Positions 47,501 to 59,373 of a stretch of DNA of 64,000 nt are shown in pieces. The DNA lies in contig NC_068350.1 in NCBI RefSeq assembly GCF_014633365.1, positions 6,650,501 to 6,714,500 on the forward strand. The letters run 5' to 3'. Source of the stretch: Diospyros lotus. Lineage: Eukaryota > Streptophyta > Magnoliopsida > Ericales > Ebenaceae. How positions within the stretch are numbered: the stretch's first letter is position 1; each line of letters starts with the position of its first letter. The translations under genes were made by a program, and so were the position numbers. The notes beneath the pieces are model-generated. The model made no database searches. It was given only the letters and a program-made list of their open reading frames with translations, and had not been told where the DNA came from.

Positions 47501-50500
47501 AAGTTATTGAAATTGCTGGCATGTACACTGATCCCCCTCCCTCCCTATCTATCTTCCCCCGCCCATGTTATTTACTATTCCCTTCATTGAGACACCAAAC
47601 TGCTTTGGCTACATTCTCTGTTAGTTAGAGGAAAAAATACCTTCATGCATTTATTGATAGCCATCCTCTGCTTTTATACAAATCATATCCAGAAAAATTC
47701 AAAACAAATTCCAACTAGCCTTCCTTAAAATCTGGAAGAACACTATCCATAATCTTCTATAACTAATATCGCTTAGTTTAAATTTATTCAAAAGAAAATC
47801 AAACAACCTTCAACTAGCATTCCTTAAAAACAGGAAAAACAATTGACCAAGTAAAAACTCATTTCATTAACACTCCTCCTTGAGTTTTTTCTGCAAGACT
47901 CCTAACTGTGCCCTTAAATCTTCAAACCTTGAGTTTTGTAATCCTTTAGTCATAATATCAGCAAGTTGTGCCTCTGAACTGCAGTGCTCTAATTTGATTT
48001 CCTTATTTTGCTCAGCTTGCCTTAAAGCATGAAACTTCACCTTAATATGTTTGGACCTGCCATGAAGAACCGGATTTTGAGCCATAGAAATTGCAGACTT
48101 GTTGTCAACCTTAATAACAGTAGCTTCTTTTACATCCATCTCCAGATCAGCCATTATTTTCCTCAGCCAAATAGCCTGATTTGCAGCACCTGCTGCTGCT
48201 ACATACTCTGCCTCAGCAGAAGATTGTGCAACCACATCTTGTTTTTTTGAATTCCATGAAAAATACACCTGATCCCAATGAGAATACATAACCAGATGTA
48301 CTCTTCATATCATCAATACTCCCTGCCCAGTCACTGTCAGAGTACCCTTTAAGCATGCCATTTTCTGTTGAACTATACCAAATACCATAATATGCACTTC
48401 CTTCAACGTATCTCAATGCCCGTTTTGCAACTCCCAAGTGAACTTGGCCTGGAGACTGCATAAATCTTGATAACAGGCTTGCTGGTAGCTGTCAAATACA
48501 ACAAGCTACCAATTAAACTCCTGTAAACAGTAGGATTAGCTTTCTCTCTACCTTCTTCCTTAGATAACTTTTCATTTTGCACCAATGGAGTAGCAACAAC
48601 TTTGCATCCTTCCATTTTGAATCTTTTAAGAAGATCACGGGCATATTTTTCCTGTGAAATGAAAATTCCAGTTGAACTTTGAAGAGTTTCCATCCCTAGA
48701 AAATATTTCATCTCACCCAAATCTGACATCTCAAATTTTTTTTCCATCGCACCCTTAAATTCTTTTAACATCAATTCATCATTTCCCGTTACCAACAAAT
48801 CATCAACATAAAGTGATACAACTAGCACCTTTTCTTTCTCCACCTTTCTAACATATAATGTAGCTTCATTTTCACTCCTCCTGAAACCACAATGAGTGAG
48901 ATAAGCATCTATCTTGCTGTACCAAGGCCTAGGTGCTTGTTTCAGCCCATACAATGCTTTATGAAGCTTGTATACCATTTCTTCTGTGCTAGAAACTTCA
49001 TAACCCTCAGGTTGCTCTACAAAGATCTCCTCTTGCAATTCACCATTTAAAAAAGCTGACTTTACATCAAGGTGAAAAATCTTCCATTTCAATCTAGCTG
49101 CTAAAGCCATCAAAAACCTTATTGTGTCATGCCTAGCAACCGGTGCAAAAGTGTCACTAAAATCAATTCCAGGCTTTTGGGCCTACCCCTTAACAACTAA
49201 CCTTGCCTTCAGCTTGTTCACTGAGCCATCTGGATTTACTTTAGTTCTATAAATCCATTTTAGCCCTATCACATTTCTCTTCTCTGGTCTTTTGACTAGT
49301 TTTCCAGGTTTTATTCTTTTCAATCATTGTCATTTCTTCATTCATGGCTTGAATCCACCCTTTTGATCTTGCAGCTTGAGTGTAAGAAGTTGGGTGAGGA
49401 AACACAGCATTACACTTCTCATATATTTCAGCTATAGATATGGTTCTTCTTCTAGACAACTCATCTGAATCTTCACTTGAATTTTCATCTTGGCTCACCA
49501 CTTCAAAATCTGAATTTTCAACTTCAGTATTGGCAGCTGGAAATGCCGAAGTATCTGATTGTGGTGCATGCTGCCCAACTACCCTTTTCTCCCAATTCCA
49601 GTAAGAATTTTCATCAAAGACCACATCTCTACTGATGGTGATCTTTTGAGTTTGCAAGTTATAAAGCCTGTAACCTTTAGCTTGTGGAGCATAACCTAAC
49701 CCAAGAACACTCCTAATTCTGACTTCTGATCCAGCTTACTTCTTTTGACAGCAGGTGTGTGTATATAGCATATGGAGCCAAAAACTCCCAAATGCTTTGC
49801 CGAAGGTCATACACTACTCCAAGCCTCCACTGGTGTTTTACCATCCAATGTTGATGTAGGTAATCTATTCAGCAAATAAACTTCACAATAGACTACTTCT
49901 GCCCAAAACTTTTGAGGTAGCCCTTTTTCATTTAACATGCACCTCACCATTTCAACCACTGTCATATTTTTCCTCTCCGACACACCATTCTGCTCAGGAG
50001 TGTACCCTAGAGTCAATTGATGATTAATTCCCAAATCATCACAATATTTTATAAACTCATTTGAATTATATTCCATGCCATTATACGACCTTAAGATCTT
50101 TAGTTTACTTCCACTCTGCGCTTCTGCCATTACTCTGAATTTTTTTAACACAGATAATACTTGTGACTCACAAAGTATACCCATGTCATTCTAGTTAGGT
50201 CATCAATAAACAACACAAAATACCTGTTCTTACTCAAGGATTCAGTTTTCATAGGCCCGCAGACATCTAAGTGTATTAATTCAAGCTTTTCCTTGGCCCT
50301 CCCTGAAGAACTAGTAGCAAATGCCTGCCTATGCTGCTTTCCCATTTGACAAGAGCCACAAACAGCAGTAGGAATTAAGATTTCAGGAAAATCCTTAGTT
50401 AAGCTTTGACTGTGCAATTTGGTGAGTGCAGCAAAGTTAAAATGTCCATATCTTTTATGCCATAACCATGGCTCATCATCTTTCACAAAATTAACTCGTT

Positions 50501-53500
50501 CACCAACAGAATTCCAATGCAAAGGAAAACTTTTATCAACCATAGGCAATTCAGCAATCAGCACATCATCAGAATCATAAATAAAGCAACATTTGTCCTT
50601 AAATGTCAGTGAATAGTTATTTTGAAGCATTTGAGCAACACTTAGCAAATTCTGGGCTAGGCATGGAATATAGAGAACATCATGTATGTATTTGGTACCT
50701 TCTTTTGTTTGCATTGCCACTGAACCCTTTCCTTGAGCTTCAACCACATCACCATTGCCTAGTTTCACCTTGGTCTTGACATGTGACTTGTACAGCCACT
50801 GTCAATGAACCAGATTTTCTTTCCTACTATTTGTGAACTTTGAGACACCATGAACAAGCTGGCTTTAGTGAACTTTGTATAGTTAGCTTTCTGAAATGGT
50901 TTTTCTTGACCCTGGTTTTGCTTGACTCTGCAATTCTTCTCTATATGACCCATTTTCTTACAAAATCTACATTGGATAGGTGGCTTGTCCTTAAACCAGC
51001 AATATTTTTCTAGATGATTCATCCTTTGACAAAACCTGCTGGGAGGAAACTTTCCTTTGTTTGTAGACTCTCTTGAACTACAAACTGCCTTTTCTTTACC
51101 TGACTTGTCACCAGAATATTTCTTCCACTCCTTAGATTGCCTTCCTTTTTGCTTGGCTTGAAATGCCCCTTCAGTCACCTCTCCATCCCTTATAATTGAT
51201 CTTTGCTCTTGAGTTTGTAATTTGCTTATCAATTCAGCAACTGTCAATGTTTTGAGGTCACAAGATTCTTCTATTGCTGAAATTTTGGACTCAAACTTTG
51301 CAGGTAAGCTTATCATCATTTTCTCTACCACTCTTTCATCAGGAAATGCTTCTCCTAGCAACCTTATCTTGTTCACAAGCTCAAGACGCTTGGATGAGTA
51401 ATCTTTGACTGGTTCTTCATCCTTCATTTTCAACATTTCAAACTCCCTTTTAAGTCTCAAGAGTTTGACAGTCTTCACCCTATCACTGCCTTCAAACTCT
51501 TCCTTCAATTTTTTCCATGCATCCTTAGGTGTCTCACAGGCTATTATCCTAGTGAAAATCACATCTGAAAATGCGAAATGAATGCAGGTAAGAGCCCTTG
51601 GTTTTCTTGCCTTAAGCTCCTCATGAGCTTTATCTGTGCCAACGTTGGAATAGGACCAAGTGTAGGAGGATCAGCTCCATCTTCAACTACATCCCATAAG
51701 CTTAAAGCCTTTAGATAAGCCTTCATTTTTATCACCCATATGTGATAATTGTCCCCCCGTAAACAGAGGAGGACCTGTAGCTGGTAAACTAGTAGAAGCC
51801 ATTGATCACTCACCCTCTCACAGATCGCGCAAGAATTACGGCTCTGATACCATATGTTAGTTAGAGGAAAAAACACCTTCATGCATTTATTGATAGCCGT
51901 CCTCTGCTTTTATACAAATCATATCCAGAAAAATTCAAAACAAATTCCAACTAACGTTCCTTAAAATCTGGAAGAACACTATCCATAATCTTCTATAACT
52001 AATATCCCTTAGTTTAAATTTATTCAAAAGAAAATCAAACAACCTTCAACTAACATTCCTTAAAAACAGGAAAAACAATTGACTAAGTAAAAACTCATTT
52101 CATTAACATTCTCTAATGAACATCTTGATTCTCTTGAACAGTTACAGGTAAAATTGTTTTCTCTGATTATCATGTTTATTGGGATTTTTTAGTTCTTAAT
52201 ATGATAAGAATCGGGGTTTGGTGCCTAATAGAGTTTGATTTGTGCCTGTATTTTCTAGACAAGATTTTTCGCATTGATTAGTAATTTAGCATGACCAACG
52301 GTATTTTCTTTAATGGGGTAGGGGGTTGAGGCAGGACAGGGGGACCCTACCTGTCCTTTTCATTTAGGTAATGGAAGCTTTCAGGCTAATGGTGCAAAGA
52401 GTAGAAAGGGCAGGTTGGCTTTTGGGCTTTGTTGTACATTCATGCCTCACATTCTTTTGGATGATACTCTTTTTTTATTCTAGGGTTCGAGATTTATGGA
52501 TTTTGAGATGTGTGTTGTGTTTTGATAGGGTGTCTAGTTTGCAAGTTAATTGAGCCAACTGTGAAATTATGTCACTAGACACTGTGGACAAGCAAGAGTT
52601 GTTTTCTGCCACTTTGGTGGCAGTGTAGGTTCCCTACTTTTGACTTATTTAGGGCTTGTTCTAGGTGCTAAATTTAAAGACAAATCGGCTTAGAATGGTG
52701 TTATACAAATATGAAAAAACAGACTTACCTCACAGGAGAGGCATTATTTCAAATATTAGAAACTCCCTAGCTTTCATTGCGAGAGTTAGGGGATGATTGT
52801 CTTTGTATGCACCTCACCACTTTGCTATTAAGTTTTTTCCATAACTAGAAGTCTGGACCTTCTGGTCACAACCTTAACATTGCTACTAACAGTGTTTACT
52901 GTGTCAAAATAATTGTACTCTTTTAGAGGCATTTTTTTTTTTATGCTGAATGGATGTCGCAATATCATGAACTGTGGGATATAGATAGCAGAAGGAAGCC
53001 TGTTTAGGTGCATGTATCTTGTTGCCAATTTCACACTGGCCAAACTCCAACCCTCTTCCATGGATCATGATTTTCCTAGTAATCATTGATTTGGAGGGTT
53101 ATATAATCAAAATTGAAGATGCCAAAGAACAAGAGTAACACCAAAGGGAACATCAGTGCTGGTTTGAGAGAGGAGATCATTGCTTAAAGGAGGGTATTGG
53201 TTTGCTTATGGTTGATTATGTAATTGGGATTAAGGTATTGTTGAATTGGGTAAAGTTGAGCCCTTGTACCTTACAAATGTTAAAGGAACCATATCCCACA
53301 GGTCTAACTAAATCTCAACAAAATAATGTATTAATTTGATGCATTTTAGTACATATAGAGGACCTCCTAGTGTTTTAAAATTTAACTTCCTTTTTCCTGA
53401 TAAGAAAATCGCTGCTAGTGCTTCAGATAGTATATCTGTTATTGTATTCACTGATGATTAAAGGTTTTAATGATATTGTAACATTTTTGCACCAACTTGG

Positions 53501-54692
53501 CAAAAGATTTAATTGTCATATGCCTTTTGTAATTAAGTTTGTGTTACCTAGATAACATAAATGACAGAACTGTGACACACTTCGTATAATACCTGAGTTC
53601 ATTCACTTGCTTATTGAGTGTTTCAAACTGACTGTAAAATAAAGCTAATGAAGGAGCCCCCCTGAGCTTGTTGATACTTATTACAATATGGGTAAGAGAA
53701 ACTGCAAAGCAGGAGGCTCAGAAAGCACAAAGAAGATTCTTGAAAGTTTTGCTCTCGAATAAGTTAGTTGTCAGAAATGGAAGGGAAAAGAAAAAGGGAA
53801 TAAAAACTCCTGAAACCATCTAAGTGATTATACCTTCTTATGATGTAAAAGAATGTGGAAAAAGATGACAGAAATTACAAAGATCAATGACATTGTTGGA
53901 ACTACTAGCACTCATGCAACCCACCCCCGCACCCACCCACAAATAACAACAGCAAAAAAAAAAAAAAAGGATCATTTTAGGCTGTTTATATTCTGAGAAA
54001 CCAAGCAGCTTAGCCTTCAAAGCATCCTTGAATTTGAGTCCCGACTAAGTTTCCTATCAGAAATGGAAAGGACAAAAAAGAAGAACAAAGAAAAAAGCCA
54101 AAACCATCTAACTGAGGATGGCTTTTTATGATCTGGAAGAATGTGGGAGAAGTGGAGAGCAATGACAACAATCACAAGCCTTAATTTTTGAAAAGAGGAG
54201 GGCAGTTACGAATACCCAAGACATCGCTGAAATTGCTTGCATGTACACTCAGCTCTCCCTGTGTCTTCCATCACCTTCCTTTTTGGGTTACTTATTATTC
54301 CCTTTAATTAAATTTTATATTGTTGATGTGATTATTTTGTTCAAATGCTCTTTTAGCCAATGTAAAATTCTGGTTTTCCAGGGGATGGAAGAGTTAAGAT
54401 GCCACTAAGTCCGACAGTTGCAGATGCCCAACAGAGACCTTTTGGCTCGGGACACGGTTTCAGTGGCAGCGGCATCCAGCTCGCTGAATCTTCTTCCCTG
54501 TATCCGGCAACTGGCAGCAGGGTCTCGCATAGTTATTCCTCAGGAAGTTTGGGTCAAATGCAATTTGACAATAGTAGCATGGGCTCATTCTGGTCCCCTC
54601 ACAGAAGTCAGATGCGTCTTCAGAGTAGGAGATCACAGTCTCGAGAAGACCTCAATTCTTCTCTTGTTGAAGCACACTTGGCAAAAGTTTAA
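44590..54692 (+). CDS. APY7: Apyrase 7-like nucleoside phosphohydrolase (GDA1/CD39), join 44590-46588 + 54382-54692
   Basis: GDA1/CD39 apyrases hydrolyse nucleoside tri- and diphosphates. Plant APY7-type members are membrane proteins. The joined product is 769 residues. A hydrophilic N-terminus precedes a membrane segment (about 120-142, ending [12 protein letters not shown]). Apyrase conserved regions follow: [15 protein letters not shown] (154-168), ATAGVRRL (251-258), [16 protein letters not shown] (289-304), [15 protein letters not shown] (319-333) and [12 protein letters not shown] (567-578). A second membrane segment lies at about 604-627 ([17 protein letters not shown]). The donor CAG|GTAAAC (46588/46589) and acceptor TTCCAG|GGG (54381/54382) join a glycine codon and restore the family-typical tail ([21 protein letters not shown]). 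Length and exon order fit the APY7 group, and no damage is visible. The 7793-bp intron holds an antisense copia element. Confidence 0.93.
47090..47618 (+). repeat. APY7 intron segment duplicated (inverted) at 29.2-29.9 kb
   Basis: The reverse complement matches about 29328-29855 over essentially its whole length. Shared runs include AAATGGACAGATGT, AATCCATGAGGTTAGCAAAG and GGTATCCAAAAAGGGATTTAG. The copia element cuts this segment at 47618. Confidence 0.8.
47619..47872 (-). repeat. 3' LTR of the intronic copia element
   Basis: 254 bases, nearly identical to 51855-52108. As a short LTR within an active gene's intron it could supply antisense or polyadenylation signals, but none is evident. 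Confidence 0.95.
47867..48461 (-). pseudogene. Copia RNase H, frameshifted
   Basis: The two overlapping minus-strand frames show [22 protein letters not shown] and then [41 protein letters not shown] and LADIMTKGL, the usual end of copia pol, stopping next to the polypurine tract. A one-base shift near 48240 separates the two parts. Confidence 0.9.
48403..49657 (-). pseudogene. Copia linker and reverse transcriptase, broken
   Basis: The linker (49247-49657) has ISRDVVFDE and WIQAMNEEM. After frame breaks the reverse transcriptase (48403-49113) has [29 protein letters not shown] and the active-site [13 protein letters not shown]. The YVDD is intact. It is the best preserved enzyme of this element. 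Confidence 0.9.
49807..50830 (-). pseudogene. Copia protease and integrase, broken
   Basis: The protease motif [12 protein letters not shown] is intact near 50780-50820. [10 protein letters not shown] marks the pre-integrase domain, followed by [14 protein letters not shown]. Integrase shows [10 protein letters not shown] and [13 protein letters not shown]. The second catalytic aspartate appears replaced (LRSYNGMEY where RSDNG is usual), while GVSERKN retains the glutamate. A frameshift near 50150-50184 splits the core. Confidence 0.88.
50830..51802 (-). pseudogene. Copia gag, frameshifted
   Basis: An ATG at 51802 starts [14 protein letters not shown]. An extra G in a run of five Gs breaks the frame just before [14 protein letters not shown], the usual start of the copia gag domain. 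A further break near 51560 separates the rest ([36 protein letters not shown]). Zinc-knuckle sequences follow: [14 protein letters not shown], which is a complete CCHC set, and [11 protein letters not shown], which is incomplete. Confidence 0.88.
51841..51852 (-). promoter_or_regulatory. Primer-binding site of the intronic copia element
   Basis: The minus strand reads TGGTATCAGAGC, a 12-base match to the initiator tRNA-Met 3' end, two bases inside the LTR. This is the standard copia primer site. Confidence 0.93.
51855..52108 (-). repeat. 5' LTR of the intronic copia element
   Basis: 254 bases. On the minus strand it begins TGTTAATGAAATG. GTATAAAAGCAGAGG on the minus strand (near 51902-51916) is a likely TATA region for the element. 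Confidence 0.95.
52140..54381 (+). other. Remainder of the APY7 intron
   Basis: No gene is supported. The part 53640-54320 carries two diverged pieces of the same module as 47250-47618. The piece at about 53733-53870 matches the reverse complement of 29190-29300. The piece at about 53995-54310 repeats the start of the module (CCAAGCAGCTTA, AAATTGCTTGCATGTACACTCAG). The intron thus contains an old partial internal duplication. Confidence 0.6.
54382..54692 (+). CDS. APY7: APY7 second coding exon
   Basis: 311 bases, entered with one base of the split glycine codon. It encodes a serine-rich cytoplasmic-type tail with PLSPTV near its start, [10 protein letters not shown] and the basic SRRSQSRED near its end, and stops TAA at 54690-54692. 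The tail is characteristic of this apyrase group, which supports the long-intron model over use of the read-through frame that ends at 46764. Confidence 0.9.
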
Positions 54693-55369
54693 CGCAAGCT
54701 TCTGAAGATTTTTGGGTACATCACGACTCCCATACCCTAATTCATCTTTAAAATTACGTATTAGATAGAAGAAAATTACAAGAAATATTTTCTTGGAAGT
54801 TAAAAGGTTTGGTTTGTTGTCCAATCCTAGGACTCTCTTAGTGCTTTTCCCAGTTCGATGCAGGACTTAGCGTGATTCTATCTATCCAGTCACAACTGTC
54901 ATGATCTGTTTTGCAGGACCTTTTTGGTCGTCTCGGTTGCAGGCACCACAATGAGATGATTTATCTTGGAATCAATTACAGTAGATTCTGTTGACCGTTG
55001 GCTTTGGGTTAAAAGAAAAAAAAATATATATGAGGCTATGGTTCTATTGGTCAAAATCCCGGGTCATTTTTACTGCCCCTTGGCCTTGGGGTATTTTCAT
55101 GAAGCTTGGGAAGCAGAAGCGGCAGCACCTTTATATTGAAAAACCCTCCGAGGCCCTTCTCCTACGTGAGTAATTAACCCACCTGGCAGCCACGGCCAGT
55201 GTGATTGCTGGACCTGATCCGAAGAAGTGTTAAAGAGTTTAGTCAGATGAACCAAACGAACGACAAGCTAACTTTTGATGGATTACAATTTTGTCATACA
55301 TGTATTATGTTAATGTAGGAGGATTTTGATTTTGGAGGAAACATTTAATGTATCTAACTTGCACTGAGA

Positions 55370-55375
55370 AATAAA
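55370..55375 (+). promoter_or_regulatory. APY7: Candidate APY7 polyadenylation signal
   Basis: AATAAA lies about 680 bases after the stop codon. It is a plausible but loose plant polyadenylation signal, and nothing else marks the end of the 3' UTR. Confidence 0.3.
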
Positions 55376-57110
55376 CGAAAGATAAAAAGAATATTGAATT
55401 GTTCCATATTTGTATACTTTCTCTTGCTATTTAAACTTGGAAATTGGAATTGGATGCTTGTCAACGAACCCAGAAGAAAATTGTTGCGAGGTCGAGGTGG
55501 TGGTGTCCATTCCATTGTGTTTTGCCCAAATATCATTTAGCATATGTAACACCCTGCCAGGTTGAGACATTGGGAGATGTAGTAAAAGATAAATGTTTTT
55601 GATCTCGTGAGTTGGATTGAATTATTTTACCCCCATTCCGTCAACGCTTGCTCGAAAAAGTCTATTTTACTGTGTATTAATAATAATTTTGAGTGAGTGT
55701 TACTGCTGAGATACCATAGAATTTGTTTTCTATTTTCCTACCATTTTGGGTCAACTCATAAGGCCAAATAACATAATTCATGGTAAAAACAATTAATTTT
55801 TAAGATGAATGGCATTTGGTAGTCTTTTAAAATTTATGACACTTTATATGATTCATTTGATCTTTTCGTGTAATCATAATAGATACAATGATATTTATCT
55901 CTAGGGATTTGTATTGCATAGTTAATTATTCATTTTTTAAATTATTTTTTATCACTAAAGATGTTAAATTTTAAAAAAAAAATTCTAGATAAACTATCTG
56001 GTGAGCTCGTTGAATGTCTCTAGTTTTAATTATTGATTCTTCCATTCATAATTCCACCTATACAATCAATCGAATAGTTTTAATTTTAATAGCTAAATCT
56101 TTAGAAATAAGACTAAGATTGACATATGAGCATGCTTGCACTAAAATTCGAACCAAACCAAATTACTTGTGTTAAAGCTATTAGTAGAAGTAAAATGGTT
56201 CGTGGATGGTTCTTTCTTTTAATTTTATTCTAAAAATTGTGATTACTCCAATCACACTTTTTATTTTTCTCTTTATTTCACTACCTATTTTATTTATTTA
56301 TTAATAATGTTCAATTCTATTTATTTTACTTTACTTATAATATTTACACATACACAAAATCAATAACTAAATACACAAAATAATCATATACACGCATAAA
56401 CAAAATAAATAATCAAATACATATATGTACAAAATTAATAATCAAATACACAATATTACTCATCTAATAAGAAATATATAAAAAAAAAATTCTCCAAAAT
56501 CACAAATTCACCTTTGTGCTTAGGGTTGAAAATGAGGTGTTCGACTCAATAAAAATTCGCTCGAGTTTGTTCATTAAGGTAAATGAGCCGAACTTAAACT
56601 TAACTTTGAAACTCGATTTGTAAACGAACTAAGTTTGAGCTCAAAAAGTTAAACTCGTTAGCTCCCGAGCTAGTTCGTGGGCACGCAAGATTAGAAGTTA
56701 GTGATTAGATATAATAATTTATGTATGTATAATATATTAGATATATATTTTATAAATATATTATTTAACATACTTATATTTACCAATACAAATTAAATTT
56801 TACTACCTTACTTTGCTTGATATATTAAGAATAAATTAAATTATTTCCAATACAACCTCTATTAATTTAATAAAAATTCCAGATTTGTTTTTAAAATTTT
56901 TCTTTGTTATTAAATAGTTTCACACTTAAAAAGATCTATTTGTATGATTATCAAAATAAAATAAAATATATATTATAATATATTTAATTATAAAACTTTT
57001 CAATTGCCCTTATTAATTTACATTATTAAGAAATCACATTGCCTAAAATTTGGAGCCAATTTGACCCAATAGTGTTTAGAAAACACTACTTTGCCCTAGG
57101 GGTTATTGAC
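55376..57110. other. AT-rich intergenic stretch with a MITE-like fragment
   Basis: No gene is seen. At about 56515-56690, CTCGAGTTTG, GAGCCGAAC, AAACTCG and GAGCTC motifs alternate in both orientations, as in degenerate hAT-type MITEs. Ends and target duplication are not resolved. Confidence 0.35.
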
Positions 57111-57111
57111 G

Positions 57112-57360
57112 GGCTTACCGAATAGGGTCGAAAAGACCCAAATGCCCTCTCCAGCCTTCGCCTCTCTCCCTTTTCCCATGGCAGCGCGCAAAGCCCTCAC
57201 CTCTCTCCTCCCTCCCTTCTCTCATGGTCGTGTCACCGTTGACCGCCGCGCGACCATGGAAGAAGTGAGAGAGGAGAAAAACGAAGCTGTGCAGTGGCAT
57301 CTTTGTAAAATTGTATTGGGGCGAGGGTATTTTGATCTTTTCGACCTTATTATGTAAGCC
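57112..57360. mobile_element. MITE with about 40-bp terminal inverted repeats
   Basis: The left end reads GGCTTACCGAATAGGGTCGA then AAAGACCCAAATGCCCTC. The reverse complement of the right end reads GGCTTACATAATAAGGTCGA then AAAGATCAAAATACCCTC. Over about 38 bases only a handful of positions differ. The 249-bp unit has a GC-rich centre and an incidental open frame. No clear target duplication was seen, so the superfamily is open. Confidence 0.75.
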
Positions 57361-57779
57361 TCTCGATGAGACTTTATGGCCCTATAGTAGAACTCGTTGT
57401 GTTTTGAACTAGTGGACAGGCCAAGGTCCAGACACATAAGGAAGGAAATCTAAGGTTCCTTTCCCATCCTGCTGACTGTGCTTTCCAGTGAAGCGTCGTT
57501 GGTTTCTTAGCCGAAGGCAGTTATTCCCATCGTACTCACCACTCGCCCCTTTCGTTGCCTCGCTGTCGTAGAGAGAGAAGGTTTTCTTCTTCTTCAATCC
57601 ATCCACTCTGCACATTGGTAATACTTTTCTTCCATTAATCTTCAATTTATTATGTGTAATCAGCTGCTCGTCATTTTTGCAAGTGTTCCTCAATCTTTTT
57701 GAACAGTGTGTGTTTGATTCAATACAAAATTTGATCCTATTTTATTCCTTAGAAACCCTAAGAAAATTGAAATGTCTTA

Positions 57780-58830
57780 CTATGAAATCTTCTGTTCCTT
57801 CGAACTTGAGCCTGAGCTCGGCTCCATAGCCAGCCCAACTAATTTGGGGGCTCTAGGAGAATTAATTTTTTTTAGGCTTTTTCAAAAATATTAATTTTTT
57901 TATAAAAAAATAAATAATATATATTTTTTCAAGAAAATTTCATTACATCATTAAATTAAAAAAAAGTTAGAAGTTCAATCTACTATAAAACTGATTAATT
58001 TTTTATTTCAATCAATTACATAATTGATGTCATTTTTTATTTTTATTTATTAATTTTTTTAAAATAAAAATTGAAAACATCATTTAATTTTACTAAATTT
58101 GTATTCAACATCAAATTCATACTATGGGTAAAAAATATTATTGGTAGATCTACATTAATTCAATCATTACAATTATTAGTTATAAATTAGATAAGTAATT
58201 TAATTAAATATTAAAAATAACCTAATAATTTTTTTTTAAATTTACATTAGACTCATGAAAAATGTATTATAAATTTATATTAGACTCCATCTCAAATCAT
58301 TTATGTTAAATAAAAATAGTTAGAGATACATGTTGGTTGAAAAGTAATGAAAATAAAAAAAAAGATAATTAGCTTAGCTATTAATCAATAATCATGACAC
58401 AACAATCAACAAATTAAACCCAAAAAAATACCCACACAAGAATACAAAAATCTAGAAAACAACATATGTTGTACACCCAAAAATAAAAGTTAGATTAAAA
58501 AAAAAAATCAAAGTTACGGAACACATAAAAATATATAAAAAATAAAATTTTGAACTTAAATTTTTAATAAAGTATTATTATTAAAAAATAAAAAATATAT
58601 AAAAATTATAAAATTTAAAAAGTGAGTCCTTTCACAATTGGGGGCCATAGACAACCGCCTATTTAGCCGTATAGTAGGGCCGACTCTGCTCCAATCGTCA
58701 ACCGAATTGATGAGCCGAGCCTGAGACTGGACTATGTTAACAGAGCTTCTAGGCTCGACTCGAGCTCGAGCCTGAGCTCAAATTTGCGGAGGCTCGGCTC
58801 GGCTCGATTGCAACCCAACCCGCTTCCCTT
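57780..58830. mobile_element. Nested degenerate repeats with GAGCCTGAGCTCGGCTC ends
   Basis: GAGCCTGAGCTCGGCTC-type sequence at about 57800-57823 and again at 58700-58815 brackets a very AT-rich 0.8-kb segment with GGGGGCTCTAGG and GGGGGCCATAGAC near its ends. It looks like one MITE inserted into another, both decayed. If the CobW gene has a 5' exon near 57.4-57.6 kb, this lies in its first intron. Confidence 0.35.
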
Positions 58831-58840
58831 TTAATTACAG

Positions 58841-59373
58841 AACTTGCCGCTGGATTGTTCATATTTACAAAACCATTTCATACGAAACATCAAGAGCTCA
58901 TTATCGTCAAGTATTCCTCAACTCTCCCCCGCTTCTTTGCAGCTGAAGCCCAACCGTCGGCGACTTTATTCCCCGGAGCCCCACATCATTGCCGCTGCCC
59001 ATCTCTCTTGCACACCTATAATCAGCAAGGTAAAGCGTTTTGTGATTTTGATGCATCGGATGCTGTCAGCACTATAGATTTGGGATGATCATCTGTACCG
59101 GACATGTATGTCTAGGGTTGAATACTTTTGTTCTTCTATTTATATTTTATCACATTCTCTTTCCCAGATCTAGCGCCGACGCAGCACTGTGCCTCGCTTC
59201 TGAACCTCGGTTTTACTCCTACGCAGACCTAAAGATCGCACCGCTCCGAGCTTTTAGACCATCGCTGTTGCCTGTTCATTGAGGCGGCAACGGGGCAGAG
59301 TGGGAGCTCCAATGTTTCACTTTATGATAGAATTCGCACTACTATAATCACTGGTTTTCTCGGTTCTGGGAAG
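58841..59373 (+). CDS. CobW/G3E GTPase gene, 5' exons only (58841-59029 + 59258-59373)
   Basis: CobW/COG0523 proteins are G3E-type GTPases thought to act in metal-cofactor handling. Plant members often have organelle targeting peptides. The second exon ends YDRIRTTIITGFLGSGK, the family's Walker A region at the start of the domain, followed directly by a good splice donor AAG|GTAAGAA (59373/59374). The first exon is proposed because its donor CAAG|GTAAAG (59029/59030) and an acceptor CTTTTAG (ending 59257) keep one open frame across both. It would encode a serine- and arginine-containing leader. No in-frame ATG was found in it, so the start lies upstream or is lost. No later exon (TTLLNHIL-type) was found in the remaining 4.6 kb. 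It is either a gene running past the right edge or a 5' fragment. Confidence 0.6.

Larger units (their letters stand above)
47619..52108 (-). mobile_element. Ty1/copia element in the APY7 intron, antisense to the gene
   Basis: 254-bp LTRs (47619-47872 and 51855-52108, TGTTAGTTAG to CATTAACA) flank 4.0 kb. The 5-bp duplication TTCTC lies at 47614-47618 and 52109-52113. By eye the LTRs differ at about seven positions, near 97% identity, so insertion is fairly recent. The element reads on the minus strand in copia order: gag, protease, integrase, reverse transcriptase, RNase H. The polypurine tract AAGGAGGAG (minus strand of 47873-47881) adjoins the left LTR. Several frameshifts inactivate it. 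The related unoccupied site at 29324-29328 independently confirms the insertion point. Confidence 0.96.

Noticed and set aside
57106..57357. 83-codon frame starting near 57106
   Set aside because: It runs from one inverted repeat of a MITE to the other, so it is incidental.
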